Below the pieces are notes generated by a model. The model was not told where the DNA came from. It saw only the letters and a program-made list of their open reading frames with translations, and ran no database searches. Positions 24,328-33,289 of a DNA stretch of 64,000 nt are shown here, piece by piece. The stretch covers positions 620,001-684,000 of the forward strand of contig CAVPUE010000002.1 of NCBI GenBank assembly GCA_963708895.1. The letters run 5' to 3'. The DNA is from Bacillus_BD sp963708895 (lineage in GTDB: Bacteria; Bacillota; Bacilli; Bacillales; Cytobacillaceae). Numbering within the stretch: position 1 is the first letter of the stretch; the number at the start of each line of letters is the position of its first letter. The translations under genes and the position numbers were made by a program.

Positions 24328-25791
24328 ATGAAACTACATACATTACTACATTCCATCGCCCCCTTTTTACAGGAAGGTGATTTTGAAAATCCAGAGATTC
24401 ACAGCATTGAAAATAATAGTCAAAAGGTTACATCAGGCGCTCTTTTTGTTTGTATTAAAGGCTATTCAGTCGATGGGCATGATTATGCAGAAGCTGCCGT
24501 CGGAAAAGGGGCTGTTGCTGTTTTAGCAGAAAAGGAATTGTCGTTAAACGTGCCAGTGGTTATTGTAAAAGATACGAAAAGGGCAATGGCGATCTTGTCA
24601 GATTTCTTTTATGCTCATCCTACACAAAAACTACGATTAATTGGGATTACGGGGACAAATGGGAAAACAACGACAAGTCATTTAATTGAAAGGATTTTTG
24701 CAGACAATGGTGAGAAAACAGGATTAATTGGAACGATGTATTCAAAGATTGCAGAGCAAATATATGAAACAAAAAATACAACACCTGAAAGTTTAACATT
24801 ACAGAAAACATTTAAAAGAATGGTGGATGAACAGGTTTCAACAGCTGTAATGGAAGTTTCATCACATGCCTTGATTGAAGGAAGAGTACATGGCTGTGAT
24901 TATGACATTGCGGTATTCACTAATCTTTCTCAAGATCATTTGGATTTTCATAAAACAATGGAAGCATATCGTGACGCAAAGGGGTTATTGTTTTCGCAGT
25001 TAGGAAATGTTTACGGGGAGCAAAATCCAAAATACGCTGTGTTTAATGCAGACGATGAGACCTATGAAAGGTACAAAGAAATGACTGCTGCACGAGTGAT
25101 TACATATGGTATTGATCAAGAGGCAGATTTTAGAGCAAAAAATATTACCATGACAGCAAAGGGAACCGCTTTTGATTTGCAAAGTCCATTTGGGAATCAT
25201 CATGTCGAGATGAAATTAATTGGTAAATTTAATGTTTATAATGTGTTAGCAAGTATTGCTGCAACGACCGTCTCGAAAGTGCCGATACAACAAGCGATCA
25301 ACTCAATTGAAGAAATAAACGGAGTATCCGGTCGTTTTGAACCAGTAAATGCCGGTCAAGATTTTTCTGTTATCGTGGATTATGCGCATACACCAGACAG
25401 TTTAGAAAATGTGTTGAAAACGGTACAACAATTTGCCAAAAAGCGCATATTTGTAGTCGTAGGATGTGGTGGAGACCGTGACCGCAGTAAGAGGCCATTA
25501 ATGGCAAAAATTGCTTGTCAGTTAGCAACAGATCCAATTTTTACATCTGATAATCCTAGAAGTGAGGATCCGCTACAAATTTTACGGGATATGGAAGCAG
25601 GTGCCCAGGGACAAAACTATCAAAGTATTATCGATCGCAAAAAGGCCATCCAGTATGCGATTAACGAAGCGTCAGTCGGGGATGTTATTCTCATTGCGGG
25701 TAAGGGACATGAGACTTACCAATTGATTGGAAAAGAAATTCTAGATTTTGATGATCGAATTGTTGCAAAAAGGGCTATTGAGGAGCGATAA
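24328..25791 (+). CDS. murE: UDP-MurNAc-tripeptide synthetase MurE (meso-DAP type)
   Basis: A 487-aa cytosolic Mur ligase that adds the third residue to UDP-MurNAc-L-Ala-D-Glu. The DNPRSEDP motif near residue 408 is the signature for meso-diaminopimelate rather than lysine. Domains are an N-terminal UDP-binding part (1-100), a central ATPase with GITGTNGKTTTSHL near 108-121, and a C-terminal part with VVVGCGGDRDRSKRP and IAGKGHETYQ. I place the start at the ATG at 24328, which gives MKLHTLL with GAGAGGA 8 bases upstream; earlier in-frame ATGs at 24304 and 24319 overlap or precede that site. The next gene starts 4 bases after the stop. Confidence 0.96.
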   Translation: MKLHTLLHSIAPFLQEGDFENPEIHSIENNSQKVTSGALFVCIKGYSVDGHDYAEAAVGKGAVAVLAEKELSLNVPVVIVKDTKRAMAILSDFFYAHPTQKLRLIGITGTNGKTTTSHLIERIFADNGEKTGLIGTMYSKIAEQIYETKNTTPESLTLQKTFKRMVDEQVSTAVMEVSSHALIEGRVHGCDYDIAVFTNLSQDHLDFHKTMEAYRDAKGLLFSQLGNVYGEQNPKYAVFNADDETYERYKEMTAARVITYGIDQEADFRAKNITMTAKGTAFDLQSPFGNHHVEMKLIGKFNVYNVLASIAATTVSKVPIQQAINSIEEINGVSGRFEPVNAGQDFSVIVDYAHTPDSLENVLKTVQQFAKKRIFVVVGCGGDRDRSKRPLMAKIACQLATDPIFTSDNPRSEDPLQILRDMEAGAQGQNYQSIIDRKKAIQYAINEASVGDVILIAGKGHETYQLIGKEILDFDDRIVAKRAIEER

Positions 25792-25795
25792 AAAG

Positions 25796-26242
25796 ATGCT
25801 TACTTATGAAGATATGGTTCAATTGTTTCCAAATAAAAAAAGATTCATTGATCCATCCATTCACTTTCATACAGTATCCGCTTATGCTCGTTATTCTCAG
25901 GCGAAGGGGATTTTTATTCCCTTATATCATGATTCAGGTGAATTACAAGAAGCAATCGCAAATGGTGCAATTGGGACATTATGGGAGTATGATAAAGCAT
26001 TACCAAATTATATGCCCAATCACTTTTTTGTTTTTTATGCTAATGACTTATGGAAAGGTTTAAAGAATATGTTAGAAAAATATCAAGAAATTGTCATGAG
26101 TAATGACAAGGGAAATTATACACAATTTTTATTGGAGAATGAATCCAACCTAAACAATATAACTCAACCATCTGATCTTTCATCCCTTATAAAAAAGGTC
26201 GATAAAATGAAGATGGAATACAACAATGGGGGGAGGGATTAA
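25796..26242 (+). CDS. Orphan Mur-ligase N-terminal domain-like protein
   Basis: A 148-aa protein of unknown function lying where murF stands in many other bacteria. Residues about 20-105 (FHTVSAYARYSQAKGIFIPL, then DSGELQEAIANGAIGTLWE, PNHFFVFYANDLWKGLKNML) match the pattern of a MurE/MurF N-terminal substrate-binding domain: a G-x-x-F strand, an EAI-xx-GA helix and a V-x-x-x-x-D-x-x-x-G strand and helix. The ATP-binding and C-terminal domains are absent. It cannot be a complete ligase; a regulatory or scaffold role is only a guess. The ATG at 25796 has GAGGAGCG 7 bases before it. It is tightly packed between murE and mraY. Confidence 0.75.
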   Translation: MLTYEDMVQLFPNKKRFIDPSIHFHTVSAYARYSQAKGIFIPLYHDSGELQEAIANGAIGTLWEYDKALPNYMPNHFFVFYANDLWKGLKNMLEKYQEIVMSNDKGNYTQFLLENESNLNNITQPSDLSSLIKKVDKMKMEYNNGGRD

Positions 26243-26243
26243 A

Positions 26244-27218
26244 TTGTTGGAGCAAGTATTATTTTTTACGATTTTATTAGGGTTTTTAATTACAGTGTTA
26301 TTATCTCCTATTTTTATTCCATTCTTAAGAAGATTGAAATTTGGACAAAGTATTCGGGATGAAGGTCCAAAATCACATCAGAAAAAAACAGGAACTCCGA
26401 CAATGGGTGGGGTTATGATTCTGTTTTCGATTATCGTGACGACTCTTGTGATGACAGAAAAGTTTAGTGATCCGACCATTAAAACGTATTTGTTATTATT
26501 TGTAACAGTTGGATTTGGAATACTAGGGTTTTTAGATGACTTTATTAAAGTGGTTATGAAAAGAAATTTAGGCTTAACATCTCTGCAAAAATTAATTGGG
26601 CAAATATTGATTTCAATTGTATTCTTTATCTTTTTAAAGCAACTTGATTTTTCGACAGCGATTGAAATTCCAATCTTAAATTATTCATTTGATCTAGGTT
26701 ATTTTTATGCATTGTTTATTATTTTTTGGTTAGTAGGATTCTCAAATGCAGTGAATTTAACGGACGGGCTTGATGGATTAGTTTCTGGAACTTCTGCTAT
26801 TGCCTTTGGTGCTTTTGCTGTCCTTGCTTGGAGTCAATCTCAGTTTGAAGTAGCGATTTTTTCAGTTGCGATTGTCGGAGCTGTACTAGGATTTTTAGTG
26901 TTTAATGCCCATCCTGCCAAAGTATTTATGGGAGATACGGGTTCATTGGCATTGGGAGGAGCGATCGCGGCTATTTCGATTTTAACGAAGACGGAAATTA
27001 TTCTCCTTGTTATTGGTGGAGTTTTTGTGATTGAGACATTATCCGTTATCTTACAAGTCGCTTCCTTTAAAACGACAGGGAAGAGAATATTTCGTATGAG
27101 TCCGTTGCACCATCACTATGAGCTATTAGGGTGGAGTGAGTGGAAAGTAGTCGTTACTTTTTGGACGGTAGGTCTGTTATGTTCAATCATTGGAATTTAT
27201 ATTGAGGTGTGGTTATAG
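26244..27218 (+). CDS. mraY: Phospho-N-acetylmuramoyl-pentapeptide-transferase MraY
   Basis: A 324-aa polytopic membrane enzyme that makes lipid I by moving phospho-MurNAc-pentapeptide to undecaprenyl phosphate. It has about ten transmembrane segments and the conserved motifs FGQSIRDEGPKSHQKKTGTP, GFLDDFIKV, NAVNLTDGLDGL, FMGDTGSLALGG and the HHH loop in MSPLHHHYE. The start is TTG at 26244, giving MLEQVLFF as in relatives, 5 bases after GGGGGAGGGA. The ATG at 26226 lies upstream of that site. It starts one base after the preceding gene ends and abuts murD. Confidence 0.96.
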   Translation: MLEQVLFFTILLGFLITVLLSPIFIPFLRRLKFGQSIRDEGPKSHQKKTGTPTMGGVMILFSIIVTTLVMTEKFSDPTIKTYLLLFVTVGFGILGFLDDFIKVVMKRNLGLTSLQKLIGQILISIVFFIFLKQLDFSTAIEIPILNYSFDLGYFYALFIIFWLVGFSNAVNLTDGLDGLVSGTSAIAFGAFAVLAWSQSQFEVAIFSVAIVGAVLGFLVFNAHPAKVFMGDTGSLALGGAIAAISILTKTEIILLVIGGVFVIETLSVILQVASFKTTGKRIFRMSPLHHHYELLGWSEWKVVVTFWTVGLLCSIIGIYIEVWL

Positions 27219-28571
27219 ATGAAAACAATTAATGATTATCTTCATAAAAAAATATTAGTGTTAGGGTTAGCCAAAAGCGGGGTTGGTGCAGCGATTCTTT
27301 TACATAAACTAGGTGCTTTCGTTACGGTTAATGATTATAAATCATTATCAGAAAATCCAGAAGCACAAGGCTTATTAGAACAAGGAATTACCGTTATTTG
27401 TGGCGAACATCCATTGGAATTATTGGAAGAGGGATTTGAAATGATTGTTAAAAATCCTGGTATTCCTTATCATAATCCGATGGTTCAAAAAGCGATGGAA
27501 TTAAAGATTCCGATCATTACCGAGGTTGAACTTGCTTATCAAATATCTGAAGCTCCTTTTATTGGAATTACAGGAACAAATGGAAAAACAACAACGACTA
27601 CGCTTGTTTTTGAAATGCTTAAAGAGGGGAATAAATCCCCGCTTATAGCGGGAAATATTGGAACAGTTGCTTCTGAAGTAGCGCAAAATACAAAGGAAAA
27701 CAACCAAATTGTTATTGAACTTTCTTCTTTTCAATTAATGGGTACTCCAACGTTTAGACCCAAAATTGCCATATTGACAAATATTTATGATGCACATCTT
27801 GATTACCATGGAACAAGAAGTGAATACGTTCATGCAAAAGCCAATATTACCAAAAACCAAACAAATGAAGATTATTTTATTGTGAATCATGATCAAGAAG
27901 AAGTTATGAAAATCGCAAAACAATCTAAAGCACAAATTATACCGTTTTCTACAAAGAAAGAACTCACATCAGGTGTTTTTGTTAAAAATGGCTGGATTTT
28001 CTATCATCAAGAGCAAATTATGAAAATAGCAGATATCCTTTTACCAGGTACACATAATTTAGAAAATATATTATCAGCGGTTGCTGCAGCAAAATTAACA
28101 GGTGTTTCCAATGAAGCAATCTGTAAAGTTTTAAACACTTTTAAAGGTGTCAAGCATCGTCTTCAATTTATTGAAGAAATTCAAGGTAGAGCATTTTTTA
28201 ATGATTCTAAAGCAACGAATATACTAGCAACTAAAAAGGCATTGTCTGCTTTTAATCAACCAATCATTTTGCTTGCTGGAGGATTAGATCGTGGAAATGA
28301 ATTTGATGAATTAATTCCCTCTTTAAAAAATGTTAAAGCGATCATCACATTTGGCCAGACAGCAGAAAAAATAGAGAGAGTAGCGAATGTTGCGGGAATA
28401 AAAACGATTCAACGTGTCGATAATGTTGGAAAAGCTGTGCCAATTGCTTACAAGCTCTCAGAGCCTGGAGATGTTATTCTGTTGTCACCAGCGTGTGCAA
28501 GCTGGGATCAACATAAAACTTTCGAAGAAAGAGGAGACATTTTTATAGAAATGGTGCATAAGCTTAAGTAA
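27219..28571 (+). CDS. murD: UDP-N-acetylmuramoylalanine--D-glutamate ligase MurD
   Basis: A 450-aa cytosolic ligase that adds D-glutamate to UDP-MurNAc-L-Ala. It has an N-terminal Rossmann-like domain (VLGLAKSGVGAAILL), a central ATPase with FIGITGTNGKTTTTTLV near residues 113-129, VIELSSFQL, and a C-terminal domain with FNDSKATN and LLSPACASWDQHKTFEERG. Length is normal. It begins at the base after the mraY stop, with GAGGTG inside mraY as ribosome site. Confidence 0.96.
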   Translation: MKTINDYLHKKILVLGLAKSGVGAAILLHKLGAFVTVNDYKSLSENPEAQGLLEQGITVICGEHPLELLEEGFEMIVKNPGIPYHNPMVQKAMELKIPIITEVELAYQISEAPFIGITGTNGKTTTTTLVFEMLKEGNKSPLIAGNIGTVASEVAQNTKENNQIVIELSSFQLMGTPTFRPKIAILTNIYDAHLDYHGTRSEYVHAKANITKNQTNEDYFIVNHDQEEVMKIAKQSKAQIIPFSTKKELTSGVFVKNGWIFYHQEQIMKIADILLPGTHNLENILSAVAAAKLTGVSNEAICKVLNTFKGVKHRLQFIEEIQGRAFFNDSKATNILATKKALSAFNQPIILLAGGLDRGNEFDELIPSLKNVKAIITFGQTAEKIERVANVAGIKTIQRVDNVGKAVPIAYKLSEPGDVILLSPACASWDQHKTFEERGDIFIEMVHKLK

Positions 28572-28654
28572 AGGCTTGTCTCTAGAGTAGTAGTTGAATC
28601 ATTAAGGCTGCCTCTTTTACAGGCCAAATAACTTGCATTTCGAGGTGTGGTCTT

Positions 28655-29755
28655 TTGCCGACTAAAAAAACGACTCCTGATATTATATTAATGATACTAA
28701 CATTTTCGCTTCTGACCATTGGACTTGTTATGGTTTACAGTGCTAGTGCCATTTGGGCGGACTATAAGTTCGATGATTCCTTTTTCTTTGCAAAACGTCA
28801 ATTACTCTTTGCATGTGTTGGAATCATCGGAATGTTTTTTATCATGAATGTAGATTACTGGACATGGCGAACATGGTCTAAAGTAATCATCATTATTTGC
28901 TTTGTGTTACTCTTACTCGTGTTAATTCCCGGTATTGGTAATGTGCGAAATGGGTCACGAAGTTGGATTGGAATTGGTGCATTTTCTATTCAGCCATCTG
29001 AGTTTATGAAACTTGCCATGATTGTTTTTTTAGCACGATTCCTATCGGAAAATCAAAAACATATTACTACCATCAAAAAAGGTCTAGTACCTTCACTTGG
29101 CTTAGTCTTTTTAGCTTTTGGAATGATTATGTTACAACCAGATTTAGGAACAGGGACTGTCATGGTCGGAACTTGTATTGTCATGATCTTTATTGCAGGG
29201 GCAAGAATCAGTCATTTTGTTGTATTAGGCTTAATGGGAATAGCAGGATTTGTTGCACTTGTCATCTCGGCTCCCTATCGAATTAAACGAATTACATCAT
29301 TTTTAGATCCTTGGGAAGATCCACTAGGAAGTGGGTTTCAAATCATACAATCTCTATATGCAATCGGACCTGGTGGATTATTTGGATTGGGGCTTGGTCA
29401 AAGTAGACAAAAGTTCTTTTATTTGCCAGAGCCGCAAACAGATTTTATTTTTGCGATATTGGCAGAAGAGTTAGGTTTTATTGGTGGGTCATTAATACTA
29501 TTATTATTTTCACTACTATTATGGCGTGGGATTCGGATTGCCTTAGGGGCACCAGATTTGTATGGTAGTTTCCTTGCCGTTGGAATTATTGCTATGGTTG
29601 CGATTCAAGTGATGATTAATGTAGGGGTTGTGACAGGGTTGATGCCTGTTACAGGTATCACATTACCATTTTTAAGTTATGGGGGCTCATCCTTAACGTT
29701 AATGCTAATGGCAATAGGTGTTCTGTTAAACATTAGCAGGTATTCTCGGTATTAA
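28655..29755 (+). CDS. spoVE: SEDS-family protein SpoVE
   Basis: A 366-aa polytopic SEDS (RodA/FtsW) glycosyltransferase that works with SpoVD to make the spore cortex. It has ten transmembrane segments. Typical SEDS sequence is GLVMVYSAS, RSWIGIGAFSIQPSEFMKLA near residues 110-125, QPDLGTGTVM, LPEPQTDFIFAILAEELGF and the end LPFLSYGGSS. The identification as SpoVE rather than FtsW rests on its place between murD and murG and its length. The start is TTG at 28655, 6 bases after CGAGGTGTGG. A terminator follows. Confidence 0.93.
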   Translation: MPTKKTTPDIILMILTFSLLTIGLVMVYSASAIWADYKFDDSFFFAKRQLLFACVGIIGMFFIMNVDYWTWRTWSKVIIIICFVLLLLVLIPGIGNVRNGSRSWIGIGAFSIQPSEFMKLAMIVFLARFLSENQKHITTIKKGLVPSLGLVFLAFGMIMLQPDLGTGTVMVGTCIVMIFIAGARISHFVVLGLMGIAGFVALVISAPYRIKRITSFLDPWEDPLGSGFQIIQSLYAIGPGGLFGLGLGQSRQKFFYLPEPQTDFIFAILAEELGFIGGSLILLLFSLLLWRGIRIALGAPDLYGSFLAVGIIAMVAIQVMINVGVVTGLMPVTGITLPFLSYGGSSLTLMLMAIGVLLNISRYSRY

Positions 29756-29763
29756 TAATGACT

Positions 29764-29798
29764 AAAAAGGGCTGACCCCAAATATGTCAGCTTTTTTT
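29764..29798 (+). terminator. Terminator after spoVE
   Basis: A stem of about 12 bp, AAAAGGGCTGAC with GTCAGCTTTTTTT, followed by a T tract. Confidence 0.85.
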
Positions 29799-30075
29799 AT
29801 GTGAGAGGTTATCTTTATATAGTATTATATGGACGTCATATTTTGACGGATATTTTTTAAATAAAGTAATTCATGACAAATTTATTTCAGTTATTACTTT
29901 TTTATCAAAATGAATTAAAACGATTACGTTTTTATAACAATCTTTAAATGGTATCTTTGTCAACTTTAGAATATAGTAGAATAAGGAAGTGATATTATTC
30001 ACTTTCTAGAAGTAGATCTATCATGATTGGGATTTTTTAAGTGTTAATTAACTTTAAGTTTTATGAGGTGAAACC
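29799..30075. other. Intergenic region between spoVE and murG
   Basis: No gene is visible in the 277 bases after the spoVE terminator. It holds a near-palindrome around GACGTC at 29826-29841 and a small GAAGTGA/TCACTTT hairpin at 29986-30006. I found no convincing promoter, although the preceding terminator implies one for murG. Confidence 0.5.
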
Positions 30076-31173
30076 ATGAATATTGTTGTAAGTGGTGGGG
30101 GAACTGGCGGTCATATTTATCCAGCTTTAGCGCTTATTCGAGAGATAAAAAAAGAAAATAAGAATGCAAACTTTCTTTATATTGGAACTGAAAAAGGCCT
30201 TGAAAGCACCCTTGTTGTAAGAGAGGGTATCTCGTTTAAATCGATTCATATAACGGGTTTTAAAAGAAGTCTGTCGTTTGAAAATGTTAAAACGATTTCT
30301 AGATTTTTAAAAGGAGTCCGTAAAAGCAAAAAAATATTAAAGGAATTTAAAGCAGATGTAGTCATTGGAACAGGCGGTTATGTATGCGGTCCTGTTGTTT
30401 ATGCTGCATCAAAACTTTCGATTCCTACCATCATACATGAGCAAAACAGTGTTCCGGGGTTAACGAATAAATTTTTAAGTCGTTATGTGGATCATGTTGC
30501 AGTCTGCTTCGAGGAAGCCAAAGAATTTTTCCCAGAGAAAAAAGTGATAGTAACAGGAAATCCACGTGCTTCGGAAGTATTAAACCAAGATGGTAGGAAA
30601 GGAAGATTATCTGTTGGTTTAAACAATCATCAACCCCTTGTCTTAATTGTAGGCGGTAGTCGTGGGGCTAGGCCAATTAATGATGCGGTCTTAAAATCAC
30701 TTTCAAAGTTTGGGCAAAAACCTTATCAAGTATTATATGTAACTGGTGAAGTCCATTATGAGGAAGTAAAAAAAGAAGTGGACTTAATTGGAAATCCTGA
30801 AAATGTCATGATTAAACCTTTTATTCATAATATGCCAGAAATTCTAGCTGGTACGGATTTAACCGTTGCCCGTGCAGGAGCAACCACATTAGCTGAACTT
30901 ACGTCTTTAGGAATTCCGAGTATCCTGATTCCAAGTCCATATGTTACAAACAATCATCAAGAAAAAAATGCTACTGCTCTTAGTGATCACCATGCAGCAA
31001 AAATCTTGTTAGAAAAGGACTTGAGTGGACAAAAACTCGTTGAGGAAATTGATCGTATCCTTTTGGATGAAAACCAATTAAAAGAAATGAAAAAGAATGC
31101 CAAGGAATTAGGGATTCCAGATGCTGCTAAAAGATTGTATAACGTTATGAAGGATCTTGTTGAACAGAGATAG
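30076..31173 (+). CDS. murG: Lipid II synthase MurG
   Basis: A 365-aa peripheral membrane glycosyltransferase (GT-B fold) that adds GlcNAc from UDP-GlcNAc to lipid I, giving lipid II. The glycine-rich loop VSGGGTGGHIYPALAL is at residues 5-20, GTGGYVCGPVV near 99, HEQNSVPGLTNK near 125, VGGSRGA near 195 and RAGATTLAEL near 270 (UDP-sugar site). ATGAGGTGA lies 6 bases before the ATG. Confidence 0.97.
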   Translation: MNIVVSGGGTGGHIYPALALIREIKKENKNANFLYIGTEKGLESTLVVREGISFKSIHITGFKRSLSFENVKTISRFLKGVRKSKKILKEFKADVVIGTGGYVCGPVVYAASKLSIPTIIHEQNSVPGLTNKFLSRYVDHVAVCFEEAKEFFPEKKVIVTGNPRASEVLNQDGRKGRLSVGLNNHQPLVLIVGGSRGARPINDAVLKSLSKFGQKPYQVLYVTGEVHYEEVKKEVDLIGNPENVMIKPFIHNMPEILAGTDLTVARAGATTLAELTSLGIPSILIPSPYVTNNHQEKNATALSDHHAAKILLEKDLSGQKLVEEIDRILLDENQLKEMKKNAKELGIPDAAKRLYNVMKDLVEQR

Positions 31174-31210
31174 TAGCCCATCGACTTTTATTACATATAG
31201 TATAGTTAAA

Positions 31211-31281
31211 GCTCTTTTCTCGTTGCTAAGAATGAAAGCTGAATCAAAACGTTGACATTGGACTTTATTTTGAGAAAGAGC
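31211..31281. repeat. Palindromic intergenic repeat, copy B
   Basis: GCTCTTTTCTC (31211-31221) and GAGAAAGAGC (31272-31281) form imperfect inverted arms around about 50 bases. GTTGC follows the left arm, and GTTGACA lies about 15 bases before the right arm, as in the reverse complement of copy A (3799-3891). The copy is shorter and slightly diverged. Confidence 0.5.
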
Positions 31282-31397
31282 GCAAATTTATACGAAGCTA
31301 TAAAATAGGTTATTTCTACGTTAAAATCGGCCTTTAGATTTTAACAACAAACTTTGAAACTAGCCATGTTAATGACTAATGAATTCAGGAGGACTTT

Positions 31398-32318
31398 ATG
31401 GAGAATACAATTGATGCGTTATTGCGGGAGTTGAATGAATATCAAGTAGGAACAGTCAAAAAGGATGAAGAATTAGCCCGTCATACAACCATGAAAATTG
31501 GCGGTCCGGCTGACTTATTCATAGAGCCTACATCGATTGAAGGGTTAAAAAAGACAATGCAACTTGTGCAAAAGTATCGTGTAAATTGGAGGGCAATTGG
31601 CAGAGGATCAAATCTACTCGTATCTGATCAAGGTATCGAGGGGGTTGTTATTAAACTCGGAAACAATCTTAAAGATATGAAATTAGATGGAACGCAGTTG
31701 ACGGTTGGAGCAGGTTATTCCATCGTAGCTCTTGCTGTACTCATAAGCAAAAAAGGTTTATCAGGATTAGAATTTGCCAGTGGAATCCCTGGTTCTGTTG
31801 GTGGAGCTGTTTATATGAATGCAGGTGCACATGGTTCGGATATATCAAAAATTCTAACCGATGCACATATTCTTTTTGAAGATGGATCATTACAATGGTT
31901 AACAAATGATGAAATGGAGTTCTCTTACCGTACTTCGGTTCTTCAAAAGAAACGCCCAGGAATTGTTGTAGAGGCAAGATTTCAACTAACGGAAGGTGAC
32001 AAAGAACAAATCGTAGCGGTGATGCAGAAGAATAAAGATTATCGAAAAGTAACGCAGCCGTATGATTCTCCATGTGCTGGTAGTATCTTTCGAAATCCCT
32101 TGCCTCATTTTGCAGGGAAGTTAATAGAGGAAGCAGGATTAAAAGGTTTTCAAATCGGTGGAGCGCAAATTTCCGAGATGCATGGAAATTTTATCGTGAA
32201 TGCTGGTAATGCTAAGGCTTTCGATGTTTTACAGTTAATTGAATATGTAAAAAAGACGATTATGGAAAAATACAATATCCAAATGGAAACAGAAGTAGAA
32301 ATAATAGGTAAAAATTAG
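31398..32318 (+). CDS. murB: UDP-N-acetylenolpyruvoylglucosamine reductase MurB
   Basis: A 306-aa FAD enzyme that reduces UDP-GlcNAc-enolpyruvate to UDP-MurNAc with NADPH. Motifs: HTTMKIGGPADLFIEP near residues 28-43 and AIGRGSNLLVSDQG near 72 (FAD), then LEFASGIPGSVGGAVYMNAGA near 132-152, FSYRTSVLQ, and PCAGSIFRNP near 226 with the proton-donor Ser. The form without the extra loop of E. coli MurB (type II) fits the length. CAGGAGG precedes the ATG. Confidence 0.97.
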   Translation: MENTIDALLRELNEYQVGTVKKDEELARHTTMKIGGPADLFIEPTSIEGLKKTMQLVQKYRVNWRAIGRGSNLLVSDQGIEGVVIKLGNNLKDMKLDGTQLTVGAGYSIVALAVLISKKGLSGLEFASGIPGSVGGAVYMNAGAHGSDISKILTDAHILFEDGSLQWLTNDEMEFSYRTSVLQKKRPGIVVEARFQLTEGDKEQIVAVMQKNKDYRKVTQPYDSPCAGSIFRNPLPHFAGKLIEEAGLKGFQIGGAQISEMHGNFIVNAGNAKAFDVLQLIEYVKKTIMEKYNIQMETEVEIIGKN

Positions 32319-32388
32319 AAATCAATGAATCAAAACTTTCCATGATGTGGTATAATTAAACATTGATATAGAAAGTAGCAACGATCAT

Positions 32389-32420
32389 AACGGCATGATT
32401 TTTTCGTGCCGTTGTTTTTA
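32389..32420 (+). terminator. Terminator-like hairpin between murB and divIB
   Basis: Stem AACGGCA / TGCCGTT with an 11-base loop and GTTTTTA after it. A TATAAT hexamer at 32351 lies just upstream of the hairpin, so it may end the murB transcript or act as an attenuator on a short leader. Confidence 0.65.
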
Positions 32421-32488
32421 ATAAGGGATTAAAAGGACAAGCGTTATTTTAAAATATTGGTGACCCGCTTCAGGTGAGGTGAAAAATA

Positions 32489-33289
32489 GTGGATGAAAAA
32501 AAGAAAGTTGTCTCCATTGAAGATCGAATTCCAAAGTTAAAACAACAACGACGAAAAAGGGCAAATCGTAGATTGATTTTTTTATTACTATTGTTCTTCA
32601 TTTTTATCGCCTGTATTTTATATTTTCAATCACCATTAAGTCACGTACAAGGTATTAAGGTTTTAGGAAATAATGTGTATAGTGATAAAGACATTGTTTC
32701 AAGTGCGAAAATATCAAGTGACACCAATATTTGGAAGGTTGAAAACAACGAAATTGAAAAAAGAATAGAGCAATTATCTGAAATAAGAACAGTAGCGGTC
32801 AAAAAACAATTTCCTAATACAGTTGTGATTAACGTAGACGAATTAAAAAGAATCGCTTACATATCCGTAGAAAATGATTATGTACCTGTTTTAGAAAATG
32901 GAAAAATCTTGGAAAAGAATCAAAGTACAAATATTCCATTGAATGCACCCATTTTATTTAGTTTTACGGAAGATAAAGCATTAAAGCAAATGATTAAAGC
33001 GATTGAACAGCTTCCAGAAGAAGTGCTAAATGCCATTTCGGAAATCCATTATGATCCTACCCAGTCAGATGAATTTCATATTTCACTATATATGAATGAT
33101 GGGAACGAAGTAAGCGCAACAATTACAACATTTGCTGAAAAAATGGTTCATTATTCTTCCATTGTGAGTCAATTATTACCTGATCAAAAAGGTGTTATTA
33201 ATCTAGAGGTTGGTTCCTATTTTAAGGCTTATGAGCAAGAAGGGGATGAACCAGATGAAGACAAAGAAGACGAAAAAAACACTGAATAG
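32489..33289 (+). CDS. divIB: Cell division protein DivIB (FtsQ)
   Basis: A 266-aa bitopic divisome protein. It has a basic cytoplasmic tail (residues 1-28), one transmembrane helix (about 29-47), a POTRA domain (about 50-120; LSHVQGIKVLGNNVYSDKDI), a beta domain (about 125-235) and an acidic end (EQEGDEPDEDKEDEKNTE). It stabilises FtsL-DivIC and scaffolds the septal synthases. The start is GTG at 32489, 8 bases after AGGTGAGGTG. The 3' end overlaps ylxW by 35 bases. Confidence 0.94.
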   Translation: MDEKKKVVSIEDRIPKLKQQRRKRANRRLIFLLLLFFIFIACILYFQSPLSHVQGIKVLGNNVYSDKDIVSSAKISSDTNIWKVENNEIEKRIEQLSEIRTVAVKKQFPNTVVINVDELKRIAYISVENDYVPVLENGKILEKNQSTNIPLNAPILFSFTEDKALKQMIKAIEQLPEEVLNAISEIHYDPTQSDEFHISLYMNDGNEVSATITTFAEKMVHYSSIVSQLLPDQKGVINLEVGSYFKAYEQEGDEPDEDKEDEKNTE

